Shown: positions 42,264 to 50,070 of the stretch, piece after piece
Layout of the letters: every line of letters begins with the position of its first letter
Position numbering within the stretch: position 1 is the stretch's first letter
Assembly: GCA_022769565.1 (NCBI GenBank)
Contig: JALEJQ010000027.1
Span: 1 to 50,728 of the forward strand
Reading direction: 5' to 3'
Origin: Oscillospiraceae bacterium
Lineage (GTDB): Bacteria; Bacillota; Clostridia; Oscillospirales; Ruminococcaceae
DNA: 50,728 nt
The notes under the pieces: generated by a model
Told to the model about the DNA's origin: nothing
Database searches by the model: none
Seen by the model: only the letters and a program-made list of their open reading frames with translations
Position numbers and translations under genes: made by a program

Positions 42264-42632
42264 TTACGATGTTTTCTTGCTTGCCTCGTCAAAAGCGTCT
42301 CTCAGCTCCTGGAAAAAGGGGATAAGCGACTTAAGAATCTCAGGGTCCTTCTTGATGTTTGCCGTGATAAGCTGCTCCCGGAAATACTGGTACATCTTAG
42401 CAAGGCTGTCTGAGACCTCATATTTTTCTTTAAGGCTTGCGTCCAGAGAATCAACGATGTCGCAGACCCTTGTAATGGAATTATGCGCACCGGGAATATT
42501 CTTGTCTTCAATGAATATCACAGCTTTGTTCAGCTCCGTGATAGCCTTGTCATAAAGGGCAATAAGGAGCTGCGCAGGCGTCATGGTGGTGACAACCTGG
42601 CTCATATATTTCTGGTACGGATTAGGAATCAT
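42264..42632 (-). CDS. fliS: Flagellin export chaperone FliS
   Basis: 122 aa, the usual length. NPYQKYMSQVVTTMTPAQLLIALYDKAITELNKAVIFIEDK at the start is the family signature, followed by HNSITRVCDIVDSLDASLKEKYEVSDSLAKMYQYFREQLI. It binds flagellin and keeps it from polymerising in the cell. GGGGTG precedes the ATG. It lies between fliD and the FliT-like gene. No flagellin gene is in the window. Confidence 0.95.
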   Translation of the reverse strand: MIPNPYQKYMSQVVTTMTPAQLLIALYDKAITELNKAVIFIEDKNIPGAHNSITRVCDIVDSLDASLKEKYEVSDSLAKMYQYFREQLITANIKKDPEILKSLIPFFQELRDAFDEASKKTS

Positions 42633-42652
42633 CCGAAATCACCCCGTAAAAA

Positions 42653-44557
42653 TTAATAGGAAGAATCAAAGATAGAAGTCTGGCTCTGCATCTGGCCCAT
42701 ATAGGTCTCAAGATTGGTGAACTGCTTCCAGTATCTCTCCATTTCGTTTTCATATTTTTTCTGAAGAGTATCGATCATCTTCTGGAGGCCGCTTATCTGT
42801 GAATAAAGAGAGCTTTTCTTTTCGCTGGTGGTATTTTCGATTCCGGCAACCATGGTGAGATAGCCGTAATTGCCCTTTCCGTTATTTCCTGCGGAAGAAT
42901 TTACAACAGCCTTGTCAAGAACCGAGTTTACCTTAGATGCAAGACCGTTTTCGGGATCGGTAAAGAACTTTGTTATCTTGTCGCCGTAGGATTCAAGGGC
43001 AGCGTCCAGCTTGTCTTCGGAAATTATCAGCTTTCCCTTGTCATTAAGGTCGCTTGAAACGTTGATGCCCATTGCTGCAAGGGTATATCCGTCGCAGGCG
43101 GAGGACATTGCGCTTCTCAGGTCTGAAATAAGCCTGTTGATGTTGGAATCCTGATAAAGCAGACCTGTCTTAGCCTGTTCGTTCCACTTGTCGATCTCCT
43201 CGGTGGTCATTTCCGCCTCCTGCTCCTCGGTAAGAGGGTCGTAATAAGAACCGCTCTTCTTGGGTCTTGAGGTGGTGAGGTTTTTATAAAGGTCTGAAAG
43301 CAGAGTGTTGTAATCTTCAACGAACTTTACAACAACGTCCTTGATGCTGCTGTTGTCCTTTTCCGTTGTAATTGTTATTTCGTCAACGCCTTCTACGGAG
43401 GAATCAAAATCTCCCAGCTTGCCGATGTTTATGGTAGTGCCGTCAAAGGTGTAGTCGTTGGAAGCGCTGGTATAGGTCTTGTAGTTAACGCCGTCGGAGC
43501 TTACGGTAACTGTGCCGTTGGTGCCGTAGCGTGTATTGGAAAGGTCATCTGTGGTATTGAAAAGAGCGTTTGCAAGGTTTCCGCCCTTTTCGTGGGTTAT
43601 CTTAATGGAGCCTGCCGTGCCTGTTTCCTTTGCTTCAAGTTTGAAGGACTGGGAAACGGAGCTGAAGGTCATTCTTACTCCTGCGTCCGACTTGTTTATT
43701 TCCGATACAAGGCTGCCGATGGTGGTATCCTTTGTAAACTTGAAATCAACGCCGTTGATGTTCATGGTGTAGTTGCCGTCGGAATCAGCTTCCAGGCCGT
43801 TTGCAAAGGCAATATCGCCAAGTCTGGTGTTGGTATTCATCATATTGGAGGTGTTGTTCTCCAAGCCTACAGCCTCGCTGTTGTAGCCGATAGTAAAGGT
43901 ATGGCAAATGCCGTCGCCTGCGCCGTTGAACACAAGGTCGTTGGTGCCGTCCTTGAATTCAAAGCCCTGATCGTCTGTCTTGAATTTCTTGAAGGTGTCG
44001 TTTAAAGCGTTCAGCAGGTTTGCCTTGGTCTCGTCCTCGTCTGCGCCTGCGGTAAAGTTCACCTTGAGCTTTGTTCCGTCAAGAGTAACGTTCAGGTCGT
44101 AGCTCTTGCCCGCTTCATTTTTGGAGAAATCAAGGGCTACCCTTTCAACTGTGCCTGCTCCTGTGGAGGAAAGTGAAGCCGTTGTTGCAGACCTTGCTTC
44201 CTTTATGTAATAGGTCGCAGGCAGAGCGGTGGAAACAGCCGAAGCCGAAACCTTGTCGCTGCTGGATTCAGCCTTGTACTTGTTCATTATAGCGTTGGCC
44301 TTTATGGAAGTGGAACCGCTCATGGTAAGGTATTTGTTCTGGAAATCGCTTACCTTTGTAATAATGGAGCGGTAAGCCTCCTGCTTCCACTGAAGGGTCT
44401 GGAGCTTCTGCTTCTTTGCGTTAAGTCTGTTTTTGGTGTTTGCCGCCATAGACTTTACAAGCGACTCCGTATCAAGACCGGACATAAGACCGGACATTCT
44501 GTTATTGCCCCAAAGGCTGGAAGTTGATGATGATGATGTTGAAGATGTGCTTGCCAT
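42653..44557 (-). CDS. fliD: Flagellar filament capping protein FliD
   Basis: 634 aa from the ATG at 44557, chosen because AAGGAAGG lies upstream. The N-terminal conserved part is MSGLMSGLDTESLVKSMAANTKNRLNAKKQKLQTLQWKQEAYRSII near residue 22; the C-terminal part includes DLRSAMSSACDGYTLAAMGI and the coiled coil SLYSQISGLQKMIDTLQKKYENEMERYWKQFTNLETYMGQMQSQ. It is longer than Bacillus FliD (about 500 aa), with the extra length in the surface-exposed middle domains. Exported through the flagellar system; helps flagellin assemble and may contact mucus or host. Confidence 0.95.
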   Translation of the reverse strand: MASTSSTSSSSTSSLWGNNRMSGLMSGLDTESLVKSMAANTKNRLNAKKQKLQTLQWKQEAYRSIITKVSDFQNKYLTMSGSTSIKANAIMNKYKAESSSDKVSASAVSTALPATYYIKEARSATTASLSSTGAGTVERVALDFSKNEAGKSYDLNVTLDGTKLKVNFTAGADEDETKANLLNALNDTFKKFKTDDQGFEFKDGTNDLVFNGAGDGICHTFTIGYNSEAVGLENNTSNMMNTNTRLGDIAFANGLEADSDGNYTMNINGVDFKFTKDTTIGSLVSEINKSDAGVRMTFSSVSQSFKLEAKETGTAGSIKITHEKGGNLANALFNTTDDLSNTRYGTNGTVTVSSDGVNYKTYTSASNDYTFDGTTINIGKLGDFDSSVEGVDEITITTEKDNSSIKDVVVKFVEDYNTLLSDLYKNLTTSRPKKSGSYYDPLTEEQEAEMTTEEIDKWNEQAKTGLLYQDSNINRLISDLRSAMSSACDGYTLAAMGINVSSDLNDKGKLIISEDKLDAALESYGDKITKFFTDPENGLASKVNSVLDKAVVNSSAGNNGKGNYGYLTMVAGIENTTSEKKSSLYSQISGLQKMIDTLQKKYENEMERYWKQFTNLETYMGQMQSQTSIFDSSY

Positions 44558-44588
44558 ATTTATCCTTCCTTTCAAGAAGTAAAAAACG

Positions 44589-44831
44589 TCACTTTTTTAA
44601 TCCCGGACCGCCATCCGACATTATTTTTGCAAGAATATCCGCCGATGGCTTGTTTACCGCCGCCTGCATATTGAACCGTTCCGTGTCGTGAAGCTCGTTT
44701 CTTACGATCTTGACGTTGTTCGGAGCGTCTATTCCTATTTTAACTCTGTCCTTTGAAATTTCAACGACAGTTATCTTAATATCTTCCCCGACGAAGAAGC
44801 CCTCGTCCTTTTTTCTTGTAATTACCAGCAT
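44589..44831 (-). CDS. csrA: Carbon storage regulator CsrA
   Basis: 80 aa. MLVITRKKDEGFFVGEDIKITVVEI...VKIGIDAPNNVKIVRNEL is the standard RNA-binding fold; VRNEL replaces the more common VRGEL/HRGEL. In Firmicutes CsrA represses flagellin translation and is titrated by FliW, whose gene is directly upstream with a 3-base gap. The ribosome site GGAGGAG lies in the end of fliW. Confidence 0.96.
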   Translation of the reverse strand: MLVITRKKDEGFFVGEDIKITVVEISKDRVKIGIDAPNNVKIVRNELHDTERFNMQAAVNKPSADILAKIMSDGGPGLKK

Positions 44832-44834
44832 AAC

Positions 44835-45269
44835 TCAAGGCTCCTCCTTTTTCAAAGCAGGAAACTTAATGGGATAATTCTCCTGTGCAATTACCTGAGC
44901 CGCCTTGTTATTGTTGGAATTGACAACAAGAGGACTTTTCAGATTTACTGTGGTTTTAAGATAATCATCGGGAATGACCGCCATTGAAAGATAATCAATA
45001 ACAGAATCTTCCTTTATATCAAGAGCAGCCTTCGTTTCTTCATCAATGGTTACAGCATAGTCCGCAACGAATTCTCTCGGGTCAAAAACGATAAAGCAGA
45101 GATTTTCGTTGTCAAGGCTCTGGAGCCACATAGGGTACTTGTTTTCTCCACAGGGAGAAAGAAGAACGAATCTGTGATCCTCTTCAAATGCGTAAATACC
45201 GTTTGGAAAATTAATTATAACATTTTCGGAAATATCAATTTCACCGAAATCTCTTGTTTTGATAAGCAT
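44835..45269 (-). CDS. fliW: Flagellar assembly factor FliW
   Basis: 144 aa, normal for the family. FGEIDISENVIINFPNGIYAFEEDHRFVLL at the start, PMWLQSLDNENLCFIVFDPREFVADYAV in the middle, and TTVNLKSPLVVNSNNNKAAQVIAQENYPIKFPAL at the end are diagnostic. It binds either flagellin or CsrA, linking flagellin export to its translation. GAGAGGA precedes the ATG. Confidence 0.96.
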   Translation of the reverse strand: MLIKTRDFGEIDISENVIINFPNGIYAFEEDHRFVLLSPCGENKYPMWLQSLDNENLCFIVFDPREFVADYAVTIDEETKAALDIKEDSVIDYLSMAVIPDDYLKTTVNLKSPLVVNSNNNKAAQVIAQENYPIKFPALKKEEP

Positions 45270-45289
45270 AAGAAAATCCTCTCGTCCGG

Positions 45290-45883
45290 TCAGGCGATAA
45301 CATCGACCTCTCCCTTGTAATTAGGGTCTGCGCTTCTCGGGAAATAAATGGGGTCTCCGAGATATTCTATTTCAAGATCGGGCATCTGGCTTACAACGAA
45401 TTCAATGCTTCCGGGGATAAACTCAAATCCGCTTGAAAGGTCTGCAAGTTCCTCACTTCCCGACCTTTCCGCACTGCTCATGCTGTAATTTATGCTCAGA
45501 GTGCCGTCATTGTAGCTTACGCTGCTAGATTTCGACTTCGGGAGCCTGCTGAGAATAGCCTCAATGCTTCTTGATGAGCTTCTTGCAGCAATATCCGAGC
45601 CGCTGTCGGCTGTTTTTGCACCGTTTTCATCTCCGGCAAGCTTTGCAACTGCGTCATAGGTTATCTTAACGCCGCTTTCCTGTGTTGCTGACGGTGTGTA
45701 GGTATCAAACCTGGGAGAGGTAATGTCCACCTTGTAAGGCTGAGCCTCCACCTGAACGCCGCCGCTGCTGCCCTTCATGACCTTTACGGAGGGAACTTCT
45801 CCTTCTTTGCGCCTGAATTCCGCATTGGTCACATTAACTTCAATTTTAATGGGTATATGCTTTATGCTTAAAAGTTGATCCAT
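45290..45883 (-). CDS. DUF6470 (YviE-like) flagellar operon protein
   Basis: 197 aa. In Bacillus yviE lies between flgL and fliW, the same position as here. MDQLLSIKHIPIKIEVNVTNAEFR at the start and the C-terminal EFIPGSIEFVVSQMPDLEIEYLGDPIYFPRSADPNYKGEVDVIA fit the family; the middle is Ser-rich and low in conservation. The function is unknown, but the conserved neighbourhood points to hook-filament assembly. Confidence 0.85.
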   Translation of the reverse strand: MDQLLSIKHIPIKIEVNVTNAEFRRKEGEVPSVKVMKGSSGGVQVEAQPYKVDITSPRFDTYTPSATQESGVKITYDAVAKLAGDENGAKTADSGSDIAARSSSRSIEAILSRLPKSKSSSVSYNDGTLSINYSMSSAERSGSEELADLSSGFEFIPGSIEFVVSQMPDLEIEYLGDPIYFPRSADPNYKGEVDVIA

Positions 45884-45945
45884 TCTGACCTGCCGCCCTT
45901 CTTATATAAATTCAAAAACGCAGTATTTAAATGCTGTTATTGTTA

Positions 45946-47205
45946 TCAGATGAAATCGAAAATGCTTCTGGGGAGAACCTTTGAGCTGAGCTGGAGCGCC
46001 GCATTGTAAGCAGCCTCCGTGGAGTTCATATTGATTATCTCCTCGTTCATATCGCAGCCTTCAACATCGTTCTGACGGGACTGAAGGCTTGCCTTGTACT
46101 CTTTATTCTTGGAAAGATAGAACTCAATGCTGTTCTGCTTTGAACCGAGAGTGGTTATTTCGGTAAGTATGCCCGTATTAGCGTTGTTGAGACGGTCAAG
46201 AGTAGCGTTTGCTCTCTCCGTATCGCCTTCTTTAAGCGCAGCTGCAGCGTCAAAAATGAGCTGAACGAAGTTGTTGCTGTAAAATTCGTTGTTTTTAGCG
46301 TCCTCGTCCGTTCCGAAGCCTGTTATCTCCGCACCGTTCAAGCCAACGTCAAGAGCGGTCTGGGGATCGATATTTCCATCGTTATCATACTTTATTCCGA
46401 TGCCGATGTCAACATATACAGGCTTTGAAGCAGGCACACCGGGCGTTTCATTGCGGTAATAGTTATACTGCTTCTGATAGTATGTAACGTTTCCCTCGCT
46501 GTCGGTCTCGCTGTAAACGCTGTCGGGGTCAGCGGCAGCAAGCTCATTGTACTGCTCCTCCGCAGTTTTTCCGCCCTCAATGTCCTCAAGCTTTATTTCT
46601 CCGTCGGGGATACCCCTTCTGAGAACAGTTGCAGGGTCGGCAGCGTCGTATTCCGCTTTGTCTATACGGGTGTAGTAGCAAAGCTCTCCGTCCTCGTTCC
46701 TGACCATATCGTCAACTCTTATGCCGTTGTAGGTAACATAGGTCCTGCCGTTTTCCACCTCGGTGGCAAAAGCAGGGGAGGAGTTGTTTGTGCCGCCGAA
46801 AAGTCTGCGCTCGGCGTAGTCGGAATTAAGAGTTTCTATTGTGATGCCTGCGTACTGTTCAAGCTCTTCTGCGATAATGGAAAGCTCTTCTCTGTTGTAT
46901 GTGCCGTTGCAGGCTGTTTCAAGCTTGTTCTGAATGTTAAGGTAAATATTGTTGGCGATAGAATAAAGATTGTCCTCCGCAGCCTTGAAAACACCGTCTG
47001 CTGTCTTAAGGTTATCATCGTACATTTCAAGGTCACGAAGATTTTTTCTTACAGTCATTGCCTTGCTTGAATTTATGGAATCATCGGAAGCTCTGAAATA
47101 ATCCTTCTGGGACCATATCTTCTCCATGCTTTTGTTGTAGGAGGTAAGCACCTTGTTATTATTTCTCAGATAGCTTCTGTTTGTAAAATTCTGTGTAATT
47201 CTCAT
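45946..47205 (-). CDS. flgL: Flagellar hook-associated protein 3
   Basis: 419 aa; joins hook and filament as the second junction protein. The flagellin-like N-terminus is clear (MRITQNFTNRSYLRNNNKVLTSYNKSMEKI...DDSINSSKAMTVRKNLRDLEMYDDNLKTADGVFKAAEDNL) and the C-terminus ends NMNSTEAAYNAALQLSSKVLPRSIFDFI. It is about 120 residues longer than Bacillus FlgL because of an acidic insertion (about 190-290). GGAGG precedes the ATG. Confidence 0.95.
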   Translation of the reverse strand: MRITQNFTNRSYLRNNNKVLTSYNKSMEKIWSQKDYFRASDDSINSSKAMTVRKNLRDLEMYDDNLKTADGVFKAAEDNLYSIANNIYLNIQNKLETACNGTYNREELSIIAEELEQYAGITIETLNSDYAERRLFGGTNNSSPAFATEVENGRTYVTYNGIRVDDMVRNEDGELCYYTRIDKAEYDAADPATVLRRGIPDGEIKLEDIEGGKTAEEQYNELAAADPDSVYSETDSEGNVTYYQKQYNYYRNETPGVPASKPVYVDIGIGIKYDNDGNIDPQTALDVGLNGAEITGFGTDEDAKNNEFYSNNFVQLIFDAAAALKEGDTERANATLDRLNNANTGILTEITTLGSKQNSIEFYLSKNKEYKASLQSRQNDVEGCDMNEEIINMNSTEAAYNAALQLSSKVLPRSIFDFI

Positions 47206-47223
47206 TTCAAATCAGCCTCCGTA

Positions 47224-48909
47224 TCACAGACCAACGATACCCATGCCGTTGATTATCTTGTCAAGCGCTTCGTCAAGAGTAGTGACCATTCTTGCAATGG
47301 CGTTGTACCATTTCTGATAGTTGAGCATATTGATGCCTTCTTCATCTATTGAAACGCCCATTATCTCGTCCCTTGCATCCTGTACGCTGTCAAGCATTAT
47401 ATCCGTAGTTTCGAGTATCTTTGTATTGCTTTCTATCTGAGTTCCGAGGGTATCGGAAATATGGGAAACGAATTTCTCAAGATTCATTGTAAGGGGTTCG
47501 CCTCTGCCGTCCTCGCCGTGGTTATAGGCAAGCCCGGAATTCTGGAAGATAGCAAGGCACTTGTGTATCCAGTCGTTATTAAGCTCATCCATAACGTCCT
47601 CGGGGTTATCGGGGTACTGTTCGGGCTGTGCGATAAGGCTGGGGTTATTTCTCCATGTTTCGGTAACAGCGGCATTTGCGGCAGCCGTGCGGAAATCTCC
47701 GCCGTAGGAGAAAAGTTCAAGGGGATTGCCTTCATCGTCCGTGAAATCCTTGTAAATATCGTTGAACGCTTTTGTCATTGTAACGGTGAAGGAATTGAGC
47801 ATATCCCTGTAATATTCAATGCCCTGGAAGGTGTTGCCGTCAGCGCCGGCATAGCAGCCGTCGCCGTTGTAAACGTCAAGATAGCCTTTAAGACTGCCGC
47901 CGGTCAGCTTATTTGTGATATTCACCGCGCCTGCGTCCATTCTTACAAGCTCTTCTATAGTTGCTTTATTTTTATCCGACTGCTTTTTCCACTCTTCGGC
48001 ATTCATAAGTCCGGGGAACCTTTCGGCTTCCTTGTCGTATTCACCTGCGGCGGTTACAATAAATCCCATGTCAAAGGGGTCGGGATTTTCTTTTGTCATA
48101 GCCACCTGAGCGTACTGGTCGTTAGAAACAACCACCTGTCCGGCGAAGCTTATCTTGAAAGAACCGTTTGACATTTCTTCAAAAGTAACATTGCCGAACT
48201 GTGAAAGCTCATCTATAAGGCTGTTCATATTGTCCTTAAGCTCAAGGGGACCATAGTCGTTGTCCACCTGATAGTTTCCGGCGGTCATTTCTATGTAATC
48301 CATCTGAATGTAGCTGTTGGTTATCTGCTTGTTAAGGTCAGCCATGCTTTCAAGAATGGAGTTCACTCTGTCAACGGAAAGCTCCGCATCGCCTCGTGTC
48401 TGCTTGGAAATATCGTCAAGACGGCTGTTCATGTATCTTATCTGCTGAACTACCGATTCGGCAGCACGGAAAGCAACGTTTGCGATCTCCTTTCTGTTTG
48501 CTTCATCGGAAGCAAAGCTCTGGAGCGCAGCCTTGAACTTTGAAAGGTTAGCCGCAAAGCCGTATGTATCCGATTCAATGTTGTCAAGCGCCGTTTCAAC
48601 GTCCTTCATAACAACGTCCTTGACATTATATTCGTTAAAAAGGGTAGTATAGTTTCTTACCTTTTCATCAACGAGGGAATCTCTGTACTGACCCACGCCC
48701 ACAATGTCTGTACCCTGTCCGGCAAGAGAAGTGCTTGTGTTGTACATAAGATTATATCCTGTATTCGCAACAGAGCAAACGTCAACTCTCTGTCTGGAAT
48801 AGCCTTTTGTGGTGATATTGCTTATATTGTTGCCCGTTATATCAAGGGATTTCTGGGCTGCGACCAGAGCCTCTCTCTGAACGTAAAGCCCCATAAAGCT
48901 TGAAGCCAT
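47224..48909 (-). CDS. flgK: Flagellar hook-associated protein 1
   Basis: 561 aa from the ATG at 48909 (MASSFMGLYVQREALVAAQKSLDITGNNISNITTKGYSRQRVDV), with AAAGGA upstream; the TTG at 48915 is less well placed. The N-terminal rod/hook family motif (GNNISNITTKGYSRQ) and the C-terminal block SIDEEGINMLNYQKWYNAIARMVTTLDEALDKIINGMGI are typical. The D2-D3 region between carries an extra EF-like acidic stretch. Exported; forms the junction with the hook. Confidence 0.96.
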   Translation of the reverse strand: MASSFMGLYVQREALVAAQKSLDITGNNISNITTKGYSRQRVDVCSVANTGYNLMYNTSTSLAGQGTDIVGVGQYRDSLVDEKVRNYTTLFNEYNVKDVVMKDVETALDNIESDTYGFAANLSKFKAALQSFASDEANRKEIANVAFRAAESVVQQIRYMNSRLDDISKQTRGDAELSVDRVNSILESMADLNKQITNSYIQMDYIEMTAGNYQVDNDYGPLELKDNMNSLIDELSQFGNVTFEEMSNGSFKISFAGQVVVSNDQYAQVAMTKENPDPFDMGFIVTAAGEYDKEAERFPGLMNAEEWKKQSDKNKATIEELVRMDAGAVNITNKLTGGSLKGYLDVYNGDGCYAGADGNTFQGIEYYRDMLNSFTVTMTKAFNDIYKDFTDDEGNPLELFSYGGDFRTAAANAAVTETWRNNPSLIAQPEQYPDNPEDVMDELNNDWIHKCLAIFQNSGLAYNHGEDGRGEPLTMNLEKFVSHISDTLGTQIESNTKILETTDIMLDSVQDARDEIMGVSIDEEGINMLNYQKWYNAIARMVTTLDEALDKIINGMGIVGL

Positions 48910-48930
48910 ATCCAATCGTCCTTTCCTTAA

Positions 48931-49383
48931 TTACACTTTGTTCATAATGGCAGCCTTTGAGGTATGCTCCGTTTTAACGCTGCCCTTTCCGTTATATGTG
49001 TCAAGCTCCGCAGTTCTGCGTTCGACCCTTTTCAGCCTGCCGGAGATTATTACGTTGGCAAGGTCGTTGAGTTCTTTTATTTTCATAACATAAGAAGAAA
49101 GCTCGCTGTACTGCTCCTCCAGACGTTTTTTGCAGGAAACGGGAGCCTTTTCGATTATTTCCCTGAACGTCAGATCCTTGTCGTCCTCAAGCAGCTTCAG
49201 TCTTTTGCTTTCCAGTGAATTTGCCTTCATAATAAGCGCCTGTTCCGTTGGGAGACTTCCGCTCAGTTCTTCTATCCTGTCGTTATTTATCATATCCAGC
49301 TTTTTGTATTCAAAATCAAGCATTTCCTTGTAATGAGCCGTGTACTCGTTAAAGAAACGCACCAGCTTAAAGTAATCCGTCAA
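48931..49383 (-). CDS. flgN: FlgN-family export chaperone, TTG start
   Basis: About 150 aa, helical, starting MTDYFKLVRFFNEYTAHYKEMLDFEYKKLDMINNDRIEEL. It binds FlgK and FlgL before export. The TTG at 49383 is chosen because AAGGGAG lies 8 bases upstream; a GTG at 49392 directly touches that site. The position between flgM and flgK is the usual one. Confidence 0.86.
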   Translation of the reverse strand: MTDYFKLVRFFNEYTAHYKEMLDFEYKKLDMINNDRIEELSGSLPTEQALIMKANSLESKRLKLLEDDKDLTFREIIEKAPVSCKKRLEEQYSELSSYVMKIKELNDLANVIISGRLKRVERRTAELDTYNGKGSVKTEHTSKAAIMNKV

Positions 49384-49417
49384 CGAAACCACTCCCTTTC
49401 ACGGACGATACCGGCGT

Positions 49418-49711
49418 TTATTCCTCAAATATTGCAGCTGCAACGCTTTCGGGCGAAACCTTGTAGGTGCCGTCTGCAATCTTAGCCTTCAGAGAAGCGA
49501 TCCTCTCAGCGGAAGCGTCGCTGTCGGCAAATTTTTTAGCGGAAGCCTTTGCGGATTCCACAGTAGCTCTTGCAGCGGAAGAAAGTTCAAGGGTATCTAC
49601 CTTTTTAGCGGAGGAAGCGGAGGTTTTCTTTCCGTCCTTAACGGCGGTCTTGTAATCCGAGCCTATTTTTCTGTAAGCGCCCACAGCCGAAGTATATTTA
49701 TTTATTTCCAT
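49418..49711 (-). CDS. flgM: Anti-sigma-28 factor FlgM
   Basis: 97 aa. The N-terminal half is low-complexity and likely disordered (TSAVGAYRKIGSDYKTAVKDGKKTSASSAKK); the C-terminal half has the sigma-28-binding signature VDTLELSSAARATVESA...ERIASLKAKIADGTYKVSPESVAAAIFEE. It holds the flagellar sigma factor until exported through the finished hook. AGGAGG precedes the ATG. It is the first gene behind the sigma-28 promoter, giving negative feedback. Confidence 0.95.
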   Translation of the reverse strand: MEINKYTSAVGAYRKIGSDYKTAVKDGKKTSASSAKKVDTLELSSAARATVESAKASAKKFADSDASAERIASLKAKIADGTYKVSPESVAAAIFEE

Positions 49712-49790
49712 AAAAGCAGCCTCCTGTCTTTAAGGTTATCTTTATGCGGACATAATATGTTCGTCTGAACAAAATCCGCCTCTATTATTT

Positions 49791-49817
49791 TTATCGGCAC
49801 GAACTTTAAAAACTTTA
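49791..49817 (-). promoter_or_regulatory. Sigma-28 (SigD/FliA) promoter of the late flagellar operon
   Basis: On the minus strand TAAA (49814-49817), exactly 15 bases, then GCCGATAA (49791-49798). This is a perfect match to the sigma-28 consensus. It lies 80 bases upstream of flgM and drives the operon through to 41764. Confidence 0.92.
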
Positions 49818-49973
49818 ATATAAAATCTGATTTTTTCAAAAAATTTTTTACTGCTAATACTGTAAGTAATACGAACTTCGGCAAATACCGAAAGTAAATC
49901 AAATTTGTGCAAAAAAGCCTGTACTGCTTATGATAATATCCCCCAAAAAACGCAGATTTTGTCAAAAAAGCGC
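49818..49973. other. Gap upstream of the sigma-28 promoter, no gene
   Basis: AT-rich, with one short hairpin near 49875-49895 (ACTTCGG/CCGAAAGT). No plausible gene, ribosome site or further promoter is seen. The frame at 49702-49980 on the minus strand overlaps the promoter and is not supported. Confidence 0.5.
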
Positions 49974-50033
49974 CTTGCAAAAAAACAGACGCAGCTCACA
50001 TCATTCTCTTGTGGAAAATTCGATGTGAACTGC
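49974..50033 (-). terminator. Terminator of the gene at the window end
   Basis: GCAGCTCACATC (49991-50002) pairs with GATGTGAACTGC (50022-50033), 11 of 12 positions; on the minus strand it is followed by GTCTGTTTTTTT. It separates the carbohydrate-active gene from the flagellar operon. Confidence 0.85.
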
Positions 50034-50070
50034 GCCTTTGCTATTTATTTTTGGGGGGAGAAAATGTCGG

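Noticed and set aside
47461-48171. Plus-strand open frame of 236 aa inside flgK
   Set aside because: Antisense shadow; no ribosome site, and flgK is intact on the other strand.
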